A DNA stretch of 64,000 nt, taken from Marinobacter zhanjiangensis (GTDB taxonomy: Bacteria; Pseudomonadota; Gammaproteobacteria; Pseudomonadales; Oleiphilaceae). The stretch is taken from the NCBI RefSeq assembly GCF_014651935.1, contig NZ_BMXV01000004.1, positions 124,001 through 188,000 of the forward strand, written 5' to 3'. The stretch's first letter is position 1. The number at the start of each line of letters is the position of its first letter. Positions 9,311 through 19,351 of this stretch are shown here, one piece after another. The position numbers and the translations under genes are program-made. The notes beneath the pieces were generated by a model. The model was given only the letters and a program-made list of their open reading frames with translations. It was not told the origin of the DNA and ran no database searches.

Positions 9311-11866
9311 CGGCGAGGCCTCACACTCCCGTACCTCCACGCAGTCCTGAATGGCGTCTGCAGGCAGGTCATTCTCCAACAGGCAGTCGATGTTTCGGCG
9401 GTCGGTATGCTGCTCCAGCCCGTGCGGATTCCACAGGGAGTCCCGTTCACCGGGAAACAGGGCGACATAGGCAATGCCGGTTTCCACCAGATCCTGGAAA
9501 AAGTGGGAGCCGTAGGACAGGTCCGGGACCATGCCGTTGCCCATATCGGCGATTTCCACCAGTACCGATACCTGGCTGATATCTGCAAACCCCACCGGCA
9601 CGCCCAGCTCCGGGCTGCTGGTACCCCATCGGCCCGGGCCCGCCAGCATCAGGTTGAAGCGTTCCGGCGTCTGCCGGGCCAGCCGACCCACCAGGGTGGC
9701 CACCTGATACTTGCTGTGAACATCCAGGGCACTGTAAGCGGCGGCATTCACCTGGATGATCCGGTGGATGGGCAGGTTGATATTTCCGCCCATGAAGTGG
9801 CCCCGGGTGGCCATCAGCAGCCGACGTGGATCGGGCTGCTCCGGCAATGACACAGCGGTTGCATCACCGATGGTGGCCAGGGGCCGGCACTGCACCAGGT
9901 TCAGCCGCGGGCATTCGCCCTCTTGACCCAGGTGCACGGTGAACTCCACATCCACCGGATGGTTATAGGCGGCTTCCAGGGTCGACAGCATGTCGCCCGC
10001 GAGCCGGATGAACTCACCCTGGCGGATCAGCGGCCGAAAGGTCAGCCGCCACACCGGGTGGTCCAGGCCCAGTTCCCGGGCCCTTTCAGACGCCGCCCGG
10101 TCGACTTCCCCCAGCCTGGACAAGGGCAGGTCCGGTGTCTCCCGGGCCAGCGTTGTCAGGTCGGTGGTGGTCAGGCCGGGACCGGTTACGTCCAGGGTGT
10201 CCACCAGATGCTGGCTGAAGCGATAATTCTCCTCCAGGCTGCGGAAGGGTTGTTTCAGGGGCTGGTCCAGCGCCACCACCAGGGCATGATCACCCTCGAT
10301 CCGGTCCACGGCCCGGGTACCCAGACCCATGACCAGCCGCAGCATGCCAGCCCCGGGATCCATTCCGGGGGCCCACACAAAGGTATTGCGGGAGACCCCC
10401 ACGGCGGCGGCATCCGGCAGGTACCAGTGGTCATGGAAGCGACCGTTTACCCGCTGGATCAGCAGGGCCATGGGTTCTTCCTGCTCCTCCAGGCCACGGC
10501 TGCGACGATAGCTGAGGGCGTCGTTGCCGAGGGTGGATGCATAGACCTGACGGATGGCGTTTTCCAGGGCCGTCAGCCTTTGTTCCGGATCACCCTGATT
10601 GACCAGGAACACGCTCTCGTATTTGCCGGCGAAGGCGTTGCCGAAACCGTCCTCCAGCAGGCTGCTGGAACGCACCAGGATCGGATACTGGCCGAAATGG
10701 TCAAGGGTGCGGGCCAGCTCCGGCCGTACTTCCGGTGGGAATTCGCCGGCCAGTATGGCCTCTCGCAGTGCCGGCGCCTCATCGAAGAAGCCTTCCCGGG
10801 TGCGGTGTTTCATCACGCTGGGCCAGAGCCCGTTGTGCACCAGGAAGGCGTACCATACGTCCGAGGCCAGAAACATGGAGTCGTGGGGGTCCAGGGCGCT
10901 GTGCCAGGTGTCCGGCTCGTCCCGCATCAGGATCGCCCTTGCCAGCAACATGCCCACCGCCTTGCCACCGATAAAGCCACTGCCAATGGTGCGGGAATGA
11001 ATGGCAGTCAGGTCATCGAGGCTCAGGTACGCTTGCGCCACGTCAAGGATACGCGGGTCCCGGCTGATCAGAACTCTGAGGATGCGTTGTGCCAGGGCAT
11101 GGCCGTTCTCGTCATCGGCCCGCCCGGCGTGCTCCTCGGCCTCGAGAAACAGCCGGTCCCAGCCGTCCAGCAGCTGTTGGCTGGCGTGCGCCTGCTGCTC
11201 GATGGCGGCCTGCAGGCGGGTGGCGCTGGAGCTGTCGGTCACCGGTATGAACTCCCCGTCGCGGTAGCGGTGGGGCAGGAACATGGTGGGTGACTGCCGC
11301 TGCCAGACCTTGACCGGTTGCACCTGCATATCGTCCTCGGCCCGGTACACGTCGATCATCACTTGAGTGGTGGCGCGAATGCGGTCCAGAGTGCGGCGGG
11401 AATGCCGTTGTGGCAGCAGTGCAAACCAGGCCACGGTGTCCAGCTCGTACAGGAACGGGCAGATCACCCGGAAGAAATAGCCCACCATGGTGTCGGTGGC
11501 CCAGGCGTTGAGCAGGTCGCTGAGGCAGTCGCACACATAGAAGGCGCCCCGGCCCCAGGTTTCCACCAGCTCCCAGATGCGGGCAGTGAAGGATTCGAAG
11601 CCGTCCCGGGCGTCCACCTCGATAACGCGGACGCCGGGCCCGGCGGCCAGCAACGGGGGGTGCTGGCCAAAACGCAGGTAGATGATCTGGCGGCCGGCGT
11701 CGGTGGCCGAGGCCACGAAAGGCGTGACGAAACGCCGGTAGTCGTCTAGGTCGGTGACCCGCCAGACTACATTGTCACCGATCCGCAGGCCGTCCAGTAC
11801 ACGGTCAAGGCCCGCTATGCCGGTGGATACCGCCGGGCCGTATCCTCCGTCGGTGACATGGGCCAT
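9257..11866 (-). CDS. PEP/pyruvate-binding domain protein with KaiC-like N-terminus
   Basis: An 869-residue cytoplasmic protein. Residues about 10-200 resemble a KaiC/RAD55-type ATPase (STGIAGLDRVLDGLRIGDNV), but the place where the P-loop should be (next residues VWRVTDLDD) has no GxxxxGK[ST]. Residues about 300-700 carry the ATP-grasp nucleotide-binding part of PEP synthase/PPDK (GGKAVGMLLARA, PILVRSSSLLEDGFGNAFAGKYESV). The swivelling phosphohistidine domain and the PEP/pyruvate barrel of PEP synthase are absent, so it should not be a complete PEP synthase. It starts 2 bp after the gdhA stop, implying one transcript. Function unknown; a nucleotide-dependent partner or regulator of glutamate dehydrogenase is a guess. 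Confidence 0.8.
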   Translation of the reverse strand: MAHVTDGGYGPAVSTGIAGLDRVLDGLRIGDNVVWRVTDLDDYRRFVTPFVASATDAGRQIIYLRFGQHPPLLAAGPGVRVIEVDARDGFESFTARIWELVETWGRGAFYVCDCLSDLLNAWATDTMVGYFFRVICPFLYELDTVAWFALLPQRHSRRTLDRIRATTQVMIDVYRAEDDMQVQPVKVWQRQSPTMFLPHRYRDGEFIPVTDSSSATRLQAAIEQQAHASQQLLDGWDRLFLEAEEHAGRADDENGHALAQRILRVLISRDPRILDVAQAYLSLDDLTAIHSRTIGSGFIGGKAVGMLLARAILMRDEPDTWHSALDPHDSMFLASDVWYAFLVHNGLWPSVMKHRTREGFFDEAPALREAILAGEFPPEVRPELARTLDHFGQYPILVRSSSLLEDGFGNAFAGKYESVFLVNQGDPEQRLTALENAIRQVYASTLGNDALSYRRSRGLEEQEEPMALLIQRVNGRFHDHWYLPDAAAVGVSRNTFVWAPGMDPGAGMLRLVMGLGTRAVDRIEGDHALVVALDQPLKQPFRSLEENYRFSQHLVDTLDVTGPGLTTTDLTTLARETPDLPLSRLGEVDRAASERARELGLDHPVWRLTFRPLIRQGEFIRLAGDMLSTLEAAYNHPVDVEFTVHLGQEGECPRLNLVQCRPLATIGDATAVSLPEQPDPRRLLMATRGHFMGGNINLPIHRIIQVNAAAYSALDVHSKYQVATLVGRLARQTPERFNLMLAGPGRWGTSSPELGVPVGFADISQVSVLVEIADMGNGMVPDLSYGSHFFQDLVETGIAYVALFPGERDSLWNPHGLEQHTDRRNIDCLLENDLPADAIQDCVEVRECEASPLRILADVTRQRLLGGHP

Positions 11867-11868
11867 AA

Positions 11869-13254
<1,386 letters not shown>

Positions 13255-13393
13255 TTATGGGAACCGGCTATTGCACCATGATAGGGCGGAATACGCAATT
13301 TGTGGTTGATCGAAGTCACGGGCGAATTCGCTTCGACGGGAGGTCGTGGCAGCCATTGCCAGCCTCCTGTCAGATATCAATCGGAGTCCGTGT

Positions 13394-14053
13394 ATGGGAC
13401 TGACCAACGATCTGTTTCCGCGTTGGTTGCTGTTGCTGACGGCGCTGCTGTTTGCGGGCGTCCTGCTGCGGGCAATCCGTCAGACGGACTGGCAATGGCT
13501 GCGCTCGGAGCAGCGGATCCAGCACTGCCTGTTCGGAGCAGCGGTAGTGCTGGGGTTTCTCTGGCAGCTGCGGGCAGGACTTTCGCCGGGGCTCAGCATT
13601 CATATTTTCGGGATGACCGCGGTCACGCTGATGCTGGGATGGCCTCTGGCGGTATTCAGCGGTCTGCTGGCGCTGGTGATTGTCGTCATCACTGGCCGGG
13701 AGCCGCTCTCGCTGTTTGCTGTCAACGGTCTGATCACGGTGATGGTGCCGGCCCTGGTGACCCATGGCATCATGCGCTGGGAGCGGTGGGTGAATTTCCG
13801 CAACTTCTTCGCCTACATCTTCTTTTGCGGTTTTTTCGGCGCCGGGGCGTCGGTGGCCGCGGCGGGCCTGACCATGGTGGGGCTGCTGTGGCTGACCGGT
13901 GTCTATGACTGGTACCACCTGGTGCACGATTACCTGCGCTACCTGCCGCTGTTCCTGCTGCCGGAAGGCTTCGTCAACGGTGTGGTGGTCACCGGCCTGA
14001 TGGTGTTCCATCCTGAATTACTGGCCACGCTGGACGAACGTCGATACCGGTAG
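13394..14053 (+). CDS. CbiM-like energy-coupling factor permease (orphan membrane protein)
   Basis: A 219-residue polytopic membrane protein with about six hydrophobic segments. The stretch LSIHIFGMTAVTLMLGWPLA and the overall pattern match the CbiM/NikM-like predicted permeases (COG3235 type). It lacks the N-terminal MHIPDG metal-binding start typical of true CbiM, and no CbiN, CbiQ or CbiO gene is nearby, so cobalt or nickel transport is not shown. ATG 13394 has a CGGAGT ribosome site. The 3' end overlaps the convergent gene at 14018-16123 by 36 bp. Confidence 0.7.
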   Translation: MGLTNDLFPRWLLLLTALLFAGVLLRAIRQTDWQWLRSEQRIQHCLFGAAVVLGFLWQLRAGLSPGLSIHIFGMTAVTLMLGWPLAVFSGLLALVIVVITGREPLSLFAVNGLITVMVPALVTHGIMRWERWVNFRNFFAYIFFCGFFGAGASVAAAGLTMVGLLWLTGVYDWYHLVHDYLRYLPLFLLPEGFVNGVVVTGLMVFHPELLATLDERRYR

Positions 14054-16123
14054 TAGTGAATGTTCACTCTGCCACTGGCGAACCCAGTCGTTGAGCTCTC
14101 CTGCAGGCATGGGGCGGGCTATGCCGAAACCCTGGATCTGGTCGCATTCGAGAGACTTCAGTACCCCCCCGTGACGGGCGGTTTCCACGCCTTCGGCAAG
14201 CACGGTGCGGTTGAAGCGCCGGGCCATGTAGATCACGCTCTCGACTATCGCCCGGTCGCTGTCATCCTCCAGCATGCGGAAGATGAAACTCTTGTCGATC
14301 TTGATCACATCCACCGGCAGGCTGCGGAAATAGCTCAGGGAAGAGAACCCGGTGCCAAAGTCATCCAGGGCTATCTGGATGCCCAGCTCACGGCATTCGT
14401 TGATCACCTGGCTGGCTCGCTGCATGTCATCCAGGGCGGTGGATTCCAGAATCTCCAGGGTGATCATGGCCGGATTCAGATCGGGATGCTCCTTCAGATA
14501 GCGTTTCAGGAAGCGTGAAAAGCCAGGCGCCAGCAGGTGGGCTGCGCTGATATTGATGCTGATGCCCAGTGTCAGGCCGGCGGCTGTCCATTGGGCCTGT
14601 TGTGCCAGGGCGTGCCTCAGCACCCATTGCCCGAACCTCTCTTCCAGGTGGCTGCCTTCGATGTAGGGCAGAAACTGCCCCGGGGCCAGCAGCCCCTTGT
14701 CCGGGTGCTGCCAGCGCACCAGGGCCTCCGCGCCGATCACCGACGAGTCATCAAGCTGTATCTGGGGCTGATAGTACAGCTGAAACTCATCGTTCCGCAG
14801 TGCCTGTGCCAGTTCGGTCAGATGCTGGCGTCGCTGCTGCAGGTGCTTGTCCAGACTCGGGTCGAAAAAGTGATAGTTGTTGCGTCCTTTCTCCTTGGCG
14901 GAATACAGCGCCTGGTCAGCATGGCGGACCAGACGCTCGGCATCGGAGGTGTCGGTGGGGTAGAGGGTAATGCCCATGCTGCCGGTGATGTTGGCGGTGG
15001 TGGGGCCCACCGAGAGCGGGTCGCGCACGGCGTTGAGGATACGCTGATAAACCCGCTCGTCCTCGACATTGCGCAGCAGCAGCACGAATTCGTCACCACC
15101 AACCCGGGCCACCGTATCATCACTGCGCACCGCCAGCCGCAAGCGGGTGGCAATGGTGACCAGGGCCCGGTCACCCAGGCCCTGTCCGACCTGGTCGTTA
15201 ATGGCCTTGAACCCGTCCAGGTCCAGGTAGCAGATAGCCAGTGGCTGCTGGCTGATGTCGCTATGGCTCATGTCCCGTTCAAGTCGAGCAATCATCAGTT
15301 GGCGGTTGGGCAGGCCGGTGAGGTCGTCGTAGTAGGCAGCCCGTTCCAACTCTTCGGCATGACTCTTGAGCGCGGTGATGTCGGAAAAGCTGGCAACAAA
15401 ATAGAACTCGCCGGGTTCGTCCATCTGGATGCGGGCAATGGACAGGAATTCGGGATACTCCTCGCCGTCACGGCGACGGTTCCAGATTTCGCCCCGCCAG
15501 AAATTCTGCTCCTGGAGGGATCGCCACATGGCGCGGTAGAATTCCGGCCCCTGCCGTCCCGAGCTCAGCATGCTCGGGGTGTTGCCGATGGCTTCTTCGC
15601 GGCTGTAGCCGGTGATGCGGGTGAAGGCCGGGTTGACGTCAATGATCCGGTTGTTGGCGTCGGAAATGATGATGGCGTCCTGACTGCGTTCGAAAACGCT
15701 GGACGTGATTTTCAGGCGCTTTTCCAGCTCCTTGCGCTTGGTGATATCGAGCTGTATGGCCATGAATCCACCTTCGGGGGCGGTCTGGCGATCGATGGGG
15801 TTGCACACGATCCGCACCCAGTGTGGAGTGCCGTCCTTGCGGTAGTTCAGGATATCCTTGTCGAAGCCCTCGCCCCTGACAAGGGCCTGGTGGATGTCAC
15901 TGACGGTGTCCGGGTCGGTCTCGGGCCCCTGCAGCAGCTCTCCCGGCTTTCTTCCGACGATCTCGGCCAGGGTATGGCCGGTCATGCTCTCGAAGGCACG
16001 GTTGACCCAGCGGACCCGGCGCTCGCTGTCGGTTATTACCACGCCGTTACTGGTCTGGTGGGCCACTTCTGCCAGCAGGTCGGTATCGGGGAAGCTGTGG
16101 TTATGTATCGGGCTGTGGTCCAT
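14018..16123 (-). CDS. PAS-PAS-GGDEF-EAL c-di-GMP protein
   Basis: A 701-residue soluble bifunctional c-di-GMP enzyme candidate. Two PAS domains with PAC tails (about 18-130 and 140-258) precede a GGDEF domain (GGDEF at 342-346, I-site RSDD five residues before it) and an EAL domain starting at about 440 (EAL at 466-468, later DDFGTGFSSLSYFR, IKIDKSF and AEGVET). All the catalytic motifs of both domains are present, so either activity is possible. The second PAC segment is of the type seen in sensors with small ligands or flavin, but no specific ligand can be named. Confidence 0.94.
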   Translation of the reverse strand: MDHSPIHNHSFPDTDLLAEVAHQTSNGVVITDSERRVRWVNRAFESMTGHTLAEIVGRKPGELLQGPETDPDTVSDIHQALVRGEGFDKDILNYRKDGTPHWVRIVCNPIDRQTAPEGGFMAIQLDITKRKELEKRLKITSSVFERSQDAIIISDANNRIIDVNPAFTRITGYSREEAIGNTPSMLSSGRQGPEFYRAMWRSLQEQNFWRGEIWNRRRDGEEYPEFLSIARIQMDEPGEFYFVASFSDITALKSHAEELERAAYYDDLTGLPNRQLMIARLERDMSHSDISQQPLAICYLDLDGFKAINDQVGQGLGDRALVTIATRLRLAVRSDDTVARVGGDEFVLLLRNVEDERVYQRILNAVRDPLSVGPTTANITGSMGITLYPTDTSDAERLVRHADQALYSAKEKGRNNYHFFDPSLDKHLQQRRQHLTELAQALRNDEFQLYYQPQIQLDDSSVIGAEALVRWQHPDKGLLAPGQFLPYIEGSHLEERFGQWVLRHALAQQAQWTAAGLTLGISINISAAHLLAPGFSRFLKRYLKEHPDLNPAMITLEILESTALDDMQRASQVINECRELGIQIALDDFGTGFSSLSYFRSLPVDVIKIDKSFIFRMLEDDSDRAIVESVIYMARRFNRTVLAEGVETARHGGVLKSLECDQIQGFGIARPMPAGELNDWVRQWQSEHSLLPVSTFVQRGQ

Positions 16124-16200
16124 ACTCGGGGCTCGGGCTTTTAAGCTGTCAATTGAATTGCTGCCCTGCGATCAGTAACGACATCCCTGCTGAAATGGGT

Positions 16201-16231
16201 AGTTAGCTGATTATATTTGAGTATGCTAACT
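16201..16231. promoter_or_regulatory. Inverted repeat upstream of alcohol dehydrogenase
   Basis: Perfect 7-bp arms AGTTAGC (16201-16207) and GCTAACT (16225-16231) flank an AT-rich 17-nt centre, 35 bp before the alcohol dehydrogenase start, in the gap between that gene and the divergent PAS-GGDEF-EAL gene. The symmetry and position suggest an operator. No regulator gene adjoins it. Confidence 0.4.
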
Positions 16232-16265
16232 GAAACAATAACCAAATGTGTGAGGCGTAAAAACC

Positions 16266-17321
16266 ATGTCTGAAGTAAAGGGTTTCGCAGCCAGATCGGA
16301 GAATGCCGGGCTGGCACCATTCAGTTTTCATCGCCGTGATCCCCGGCCGGATGATGTGTCCATCGAGATCGAGTACTGCGGCGTTTGTCATACCGACATT
16401 CACTTTGCCGAGAACGACTGGGGGCGCACACAATACCCGGTGGTTCCGGGGCACGAGATTATCGGCCGTGTGACCGCAGTTGGGAATGATGTGAATCAAT
16501 TCACAGTCGGAGAGCGTGTCGGTGTGGGTTGCATGGTGGATTCCTGCCGCAAATGCGGGTCCTGCGAGCAGGGCCTGGAGCAGTATTGCCGGGAAGGCAT
16601 GACACCCACCTACAATGGCGACGACCGCATCGACGGCCTGCGGACCTACGGCGGCTATTCCGAGCGCATCGTGGTCAGCGAGCGTTTCGTGGTACGGGTG
16701 CCGGACAAGCTGGACCCGGCCGCCGCCGCACCCATCCTGTGCGCCGGTATCACCACCTATTCGCCCCTGAAGCACTTCGGCGTGGGCAAGGGTCACAAGG
16801 TGGGGGTGTTGGGCATGGGCGGCCTGGGCCACATGGGCGTCAAGTTCGCCCGTGCCATGGGCGCCGAGGTCACCATTTTTACCCGTTCCGAGGCCAAGGT
16901 GGCGGAGGCCCGCAAGCAGGGGGCCGACCACGTGATCATCTCCAGCGACCCGGAACAGATGGCGGCCGCTGCCGAGAGTTTTGACTTCCTGCTGGACACC
17001 ATTCCGGTGCAGCACGACCTGAATCCCTATCTGGGCACCCTGAAAGTGGCTGGCACCCATATCCTGGTGGGTATGATCGAGCCGATCGAGCCGCCCGTGC
17101 ATTCCCGCAACCTGATCGGCAGGCGCCGCGTTCTCACCGGGTCACTGATCGGCGGCATGCCGGAAACCCAGGAAGTTCTGGACTTCTGCGCCGAGCATGA
17201 CATCACCTGTGACATCGAAATGCTGGATATCCACAACATCAACGAAGCCTACGAGCGCATGAAAAAAGGCGACGTGAAGTACCGCTTCGTGATCGATATG
17301 CAGACCCTCAGCAACGACTAA
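16266..17321 (+). CDS. NAD(P)-dependent zinc alcohol dehydrogenase (YahK/CAD type)
   Basis: Medium-chain, zinc-dependent alcohol/aldehyde oxidoreductase of 351 residues. Catalytic zinc ligands are Cys41 (GVCHTD) and His63 with Glu64 (PGHEIIG); structural zinc cysteines are Cys94, 97, 100 and 108. The cofactor fold has VLGMGGLGHMGVKFARAMGA. The family includes E. coli YahK and cinnamyl-alcohol dehydrogenases that reduce many aldehydes with NADPH, so the physiological substrate is open. It has its own upstream region containing a 7-bp inverted repeat and converges on regA, 4 bp from that gene's stop. Confidence 0.93.
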   Translation: MSEVKGFAARSENAGLAPFSFHRRDPRPDDVSIEIEYCGVCHTDIHFAENDWGRTQYPVVPGHEIIGRVTAVGNDVNQFTVGERVGVGCMVDSCRKCGSCEQGLEQYCREGMTPTYNGDDRIDGLRTYGGYSERIVVSERFVVRVPDKLDPAAAAPILCAGITTYSPLKHFGVGKGHKVGVLGMGGLGHMGVKFARAMGAEVTIFTRSEAKVAEARKQGADHVIISSDPEQMAAAAESFDFLLDTIPVQHDLNPYLGTLKVAGTHILVGMIEPIEPPVHSRNLIGRRRVLTGSLIGGMPETQEVLDFCAEHDITCDIEMLDIHNINEAYERMKKGDVKYRFVIDMQTLSND

Positions 17322-17325
17322 CCGG

Positions 17326-17856
17326 TCACTCCCGCCAGCGGGAGTGCTTGCCCAGTTTGCGCTGCAGGGTCCTGCGGTGCATGTTCAGGGCCCGGGCGGT
17401 GGCGGAAATGTTGCCGTCATGCTCGGCCAGCACCCGCTGGATATGCTCCCACTCCAGCTCTTCCACGGACGGAGGCTGGCTGCGCAGCGCCGGCTGGTGA
17501 CGGTCGGGCTCGAATCCCTCAATGATCTGACCCGCTGTGACCGGCTTGCACAGGTAGTTCACCGCGCCTTTTCGCATGGCTTCCACCGCCGTGGCAATGC
17601 TGCCATAACCGGTGAGTACGACCACGTCCAGCTCCGGCTTTGCCGCCAGCAGTTCGGGCAACAGCTGCAGCCCGCTTTCGCCGGCCAGGTTAAGATCCAG
17701 CACGCACCGCGTCACCCTGGTACCGGAAGCCAGTTCCAGGGCCCGGGCCGGCGTATGGGCGATCTCGGTATGGATTCCCCGGCGGGCCAGGGACCGGGCC
17801 AGGGTGCTGGCAAAGGTCTCGTCGTCGTCAATCAGTAGCCAACAGGGTTCAGTCAT
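17326..17856 (-). CDS. regA: Redox response regulator RegA/PrrA/RoxR family
   Basis: A 176-residue response regulator with a receiver domain and a Fis-type helix-turn-helix. Acidic residues are DDDE near the N-terminus, the phosphoacceptor Asp is in VLDLNLAGESG, and the conserved switch region is VVLTGYGSI with Lys in CKPV. The HTH reads NISATARALNMHRRTLQRKL, the diagnostic C-terminal sequence of the RegA family. It overlaps regB by 8 bp. The family controls respiration, redox balance and nitrogen and carbon pathways; the targets here are unknown. Confidence 0.93.
   Translation of the reverse strand: MTEPCWLLIDDDETFASTLARSLARRGIHTEIAHTPARALELASGTRVTRCVLDLNLAGESGLQLLPELLAAKPELDVVVLTGYGSIATAVEAMRKGAVNYLCKPVTAGQIIEGFEPDRHQPALRSQPPSVEELEWEHIQRVLAEHDGNISATARALNMHRRTLQRKLGKHSRWRE
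17327..17346. terminator. Hairpin at the ADH/regA convergence
   Basis: CACTCCCGC (17327-17335) pairs perfectly with GCGGGAGTG (17338-17346). The hairpin sits just after the alcohol dehydrogenase stop and inside the last codons of regA on the opposite strand. There is no U-tract on either side, so termination is only suggested by position. Confidence 0.4.
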
Positions 17857-19105
17857 GGTGTCGCTCCTGACGGGAAACGGGAAGGTCGATGGTCATGGTG
17901 GTGCCCCGGTCCGGCCCGTCGCCACGGGATTCCGCACTGAGCTGGCCACCGAGGCGCTGGATGGTGGCGTTGGACAGGAACAGGCCCACACCGAGACCCT
18001 GTTCGGAGGGTACCGGCTGCTGACCGGGGAGTGTATCCCCGATACCGCTGCCCTGGTCGACGATCTGCAAGCGGGCCCGGTCCTGCTCCGTGACCGCGCC
18101 GACCGACACGCCCTGCGGGCTGGCGCGCAGGGCGTTTGCCAGCAGGTTCAGAACCGCCTGGTCGAGGATGGCATCCACCTGCACGGCAATGGTCGGCGGG
18201 CGCGAGGGCCAGCGAATGGGAGCGTTTGGCCACAGCAGAGTGGCGGACTCCCGCAAACGTTGCAGCCACTGGTCCAGTGGAACCTCTTCCGTTACCGCCT
18301 CGCGGCACTGGGCCGCTGCTTCGGTCATGGTCTGCAGCTGGCTACGGCAGATTCCGAGTTGCTGTTCCAGCAACACCAGGTCGTCACGGAAGGGTTCCGC
18401 ACCGGGCTCGTGCCTGAGGTCGTCCACCACCAGCGTCATGGTGTTCAGGGGCGTACCCAGACGGTGGGCCACGTTGGCGGCGGACAGGCCGAGGGCGATC
18501 ACCTGTTCATCCCGCAGGCGGTCCTCGCGGCTGCGGGCCAGCGTCTGTTGCTGTTCTTTCAAGCGCACCGCCAGGGAACCCACCACCACCAGCATGATGG
18601 CGGCGGTGAGCGCAAAGGTGCCCCACATACCCATCAGGTGCAGATGTACATAGTCAGCCCGGGAAAGGCCTTGCGGCGGTGGGATAGGGAACAGGATCAG
18701 CAGGGTATAGGTAGCAATGGCCAGCAGGGTCACGAACACACTGTGTTTCAGGGGGATCAGCACCAGGCCGGTCACCAGGGGTAACAGCAGCAATGATACC
18801 AGCGGGTTGGTGAAGCCGCCGGTCAGTGCCAGCCAGATGCCCAGAGCCACCACGTCCGCCCCCAGGGAGACGGTGACCGGCAACGCCCTGCGGGGTGGAT
18901 GGCGGGTCAGCCACAGCCAGCTTGCCGCGGCGAACAGGGCATGGGCCAGGGTGACCAGTAACGGCGCCGGGCCGGTCAGGGGCGGGGCCAGGAACGACAG
19001 TGCCGCCAGGGCCAGCCACTCCATGCTGACGATGGACAGCCGCATCAGTAACAGGTAGCGGGCAGCCTGGCGAAATCCGGCCTGGGAGATGGTGTGCAGT
19101 TTCAT
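17849..19105 (-). CDS. regB: Redox sensor histidine kinase RegB/PrrB/RoxS family
   Basis: Membrane histidine kinase of 418 residues with about six N-terminal transmembrane segments. The loop TGGFTNPLVSLLLLP is the family's quinone-sensing GGxxNPF-type motif. The H-box reads ANVAHRLGTPLNTMTLV, with Arg after the His where Glu is usual (HRLGTP for HELGTP). A cysteine in the following helix (LGICRSQL) may correspond to the redox-active Cys of RegB; this is inferred. The ATP-binding part has NLLANALRA, DQGSGI and GLGVGLFL. It is coupled to regA. Confidence 0.92.
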   Translation of the reverse strand: MKLHTISQAGFRQAARYLLLMRLSIVSMEWLALAALSFLAPPLTGPAPLLVTLAHALFAAASWLWLTRHPPRRALPVTVSLGADVVALGIWLALTGGFTNPLVSLLLLPLVTGLVLIPLKHSVFVTLLAIATYTLLILFPIPPPQGLSRADYVHLHLMGMWGTFALTAAIMLVVVGSLAVRLKEQQQTLARSREDRLRDEQVIALGLSAANVAHRLGTPLNTMTLVVDDLRHEPGAEPFRDDLVLLEQQLGICRSQLQTMTEAAAQCREAVTEEVPLDQWLQRLRESATLLWPNAPIRWPSRPPTIAVQVDAILDQAVLNLLANALRASPQGVSVGAVTEQDRARLQIVDQGSGIGDTLPGQQPVPSEQGLGVGLFLSNATIQRLGGQLSAESRGDGPDRGTTMTIDLPVSRQERHHD

Positions 19106-19183
19106 GTCGTGATTATAGTTGTATCAGAGGTTGGGTTGGCGCGACATTCTGTCTCATTCCTCCCGGCGCGGCCACGGGTACAC

Positions 19184-19265
19184 TGAGGGCTCTGGCGGTT
19201 GCCCGCCCTCATAGCTGGCAGGCATCCCTTTTGGCCCCGGGAGGATTTCCTCGCGGGGCCTTTTT
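19184..19265 (+). ncRNA. Candidate small RNA with 4.5S-RNA-like ends
   Basis: About 80 nt between divergently placed minus-strand genes, in which no plus-strand protein gene ends. A TACACT -10-like box lies at 19179-19184. TGAGGGC (19184-19190) pairs with GCCCTCA (19205-19211), and a strong intrinsic terminator closes the unit (19233-19265). The beginning (GGGCTCTGGCGGTTGCCCGC) and the later TAGCTGGCAGG (19212-19222) recall the 5' and 3' ends of E. coli 4.5S SRP RNA as I remember it. The SRP core with GGAAG and GCAGC is missing. It could be an unrelated sRNA, a decayed ffs copy, or a collapsed assembly of a real one. Confidence 0.4.
19233..19265 (+). terminator. Strong intrinsic terminator, plus strand
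   Basis: GGCCCCG (19233-19239) pairs with CGGGGCC (19254-19260), extended inside by GAGG (19241-19244) with CCTC (19249-19252) around a TTT-containing loop, and followed by five T residues (19261-19265). The T-tract is only on the plus strand, although neighbouring protein genes are on the minus strand. This is the main evidence for an independent short transcript here. Confidence 0.8.
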
Positions 19266-19351
19266 ATGACCGGCGTCAAACCCTCCCCGCTTGTGTTGGC
19301 CGAACCCTGATTTCCGCAGTGCCCTTTGCTATTGTCCCGTGTAAGGATGCA

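Noticed and set aside
11750..11866. KaiC-type circadian or RecA function for the PEP/pyruvate-binding protein
   Set aside because: No Walker A motif in the KaiC-like part, so ATPase action there is unlikely.
14537..16144. Long plus-strand frame opposite the PAS-PAS-GGDEF-EAL gene
   Set aside because: The minus-strand frame has all catalytic motifs; the antisense frame has none.
19184..19265. Calling this region an intact 4.5S RNA (ffs)
   Set aside because: Only the ends look similar; the SRP core is absent, so it cannot serve as SRP RNA as read here.
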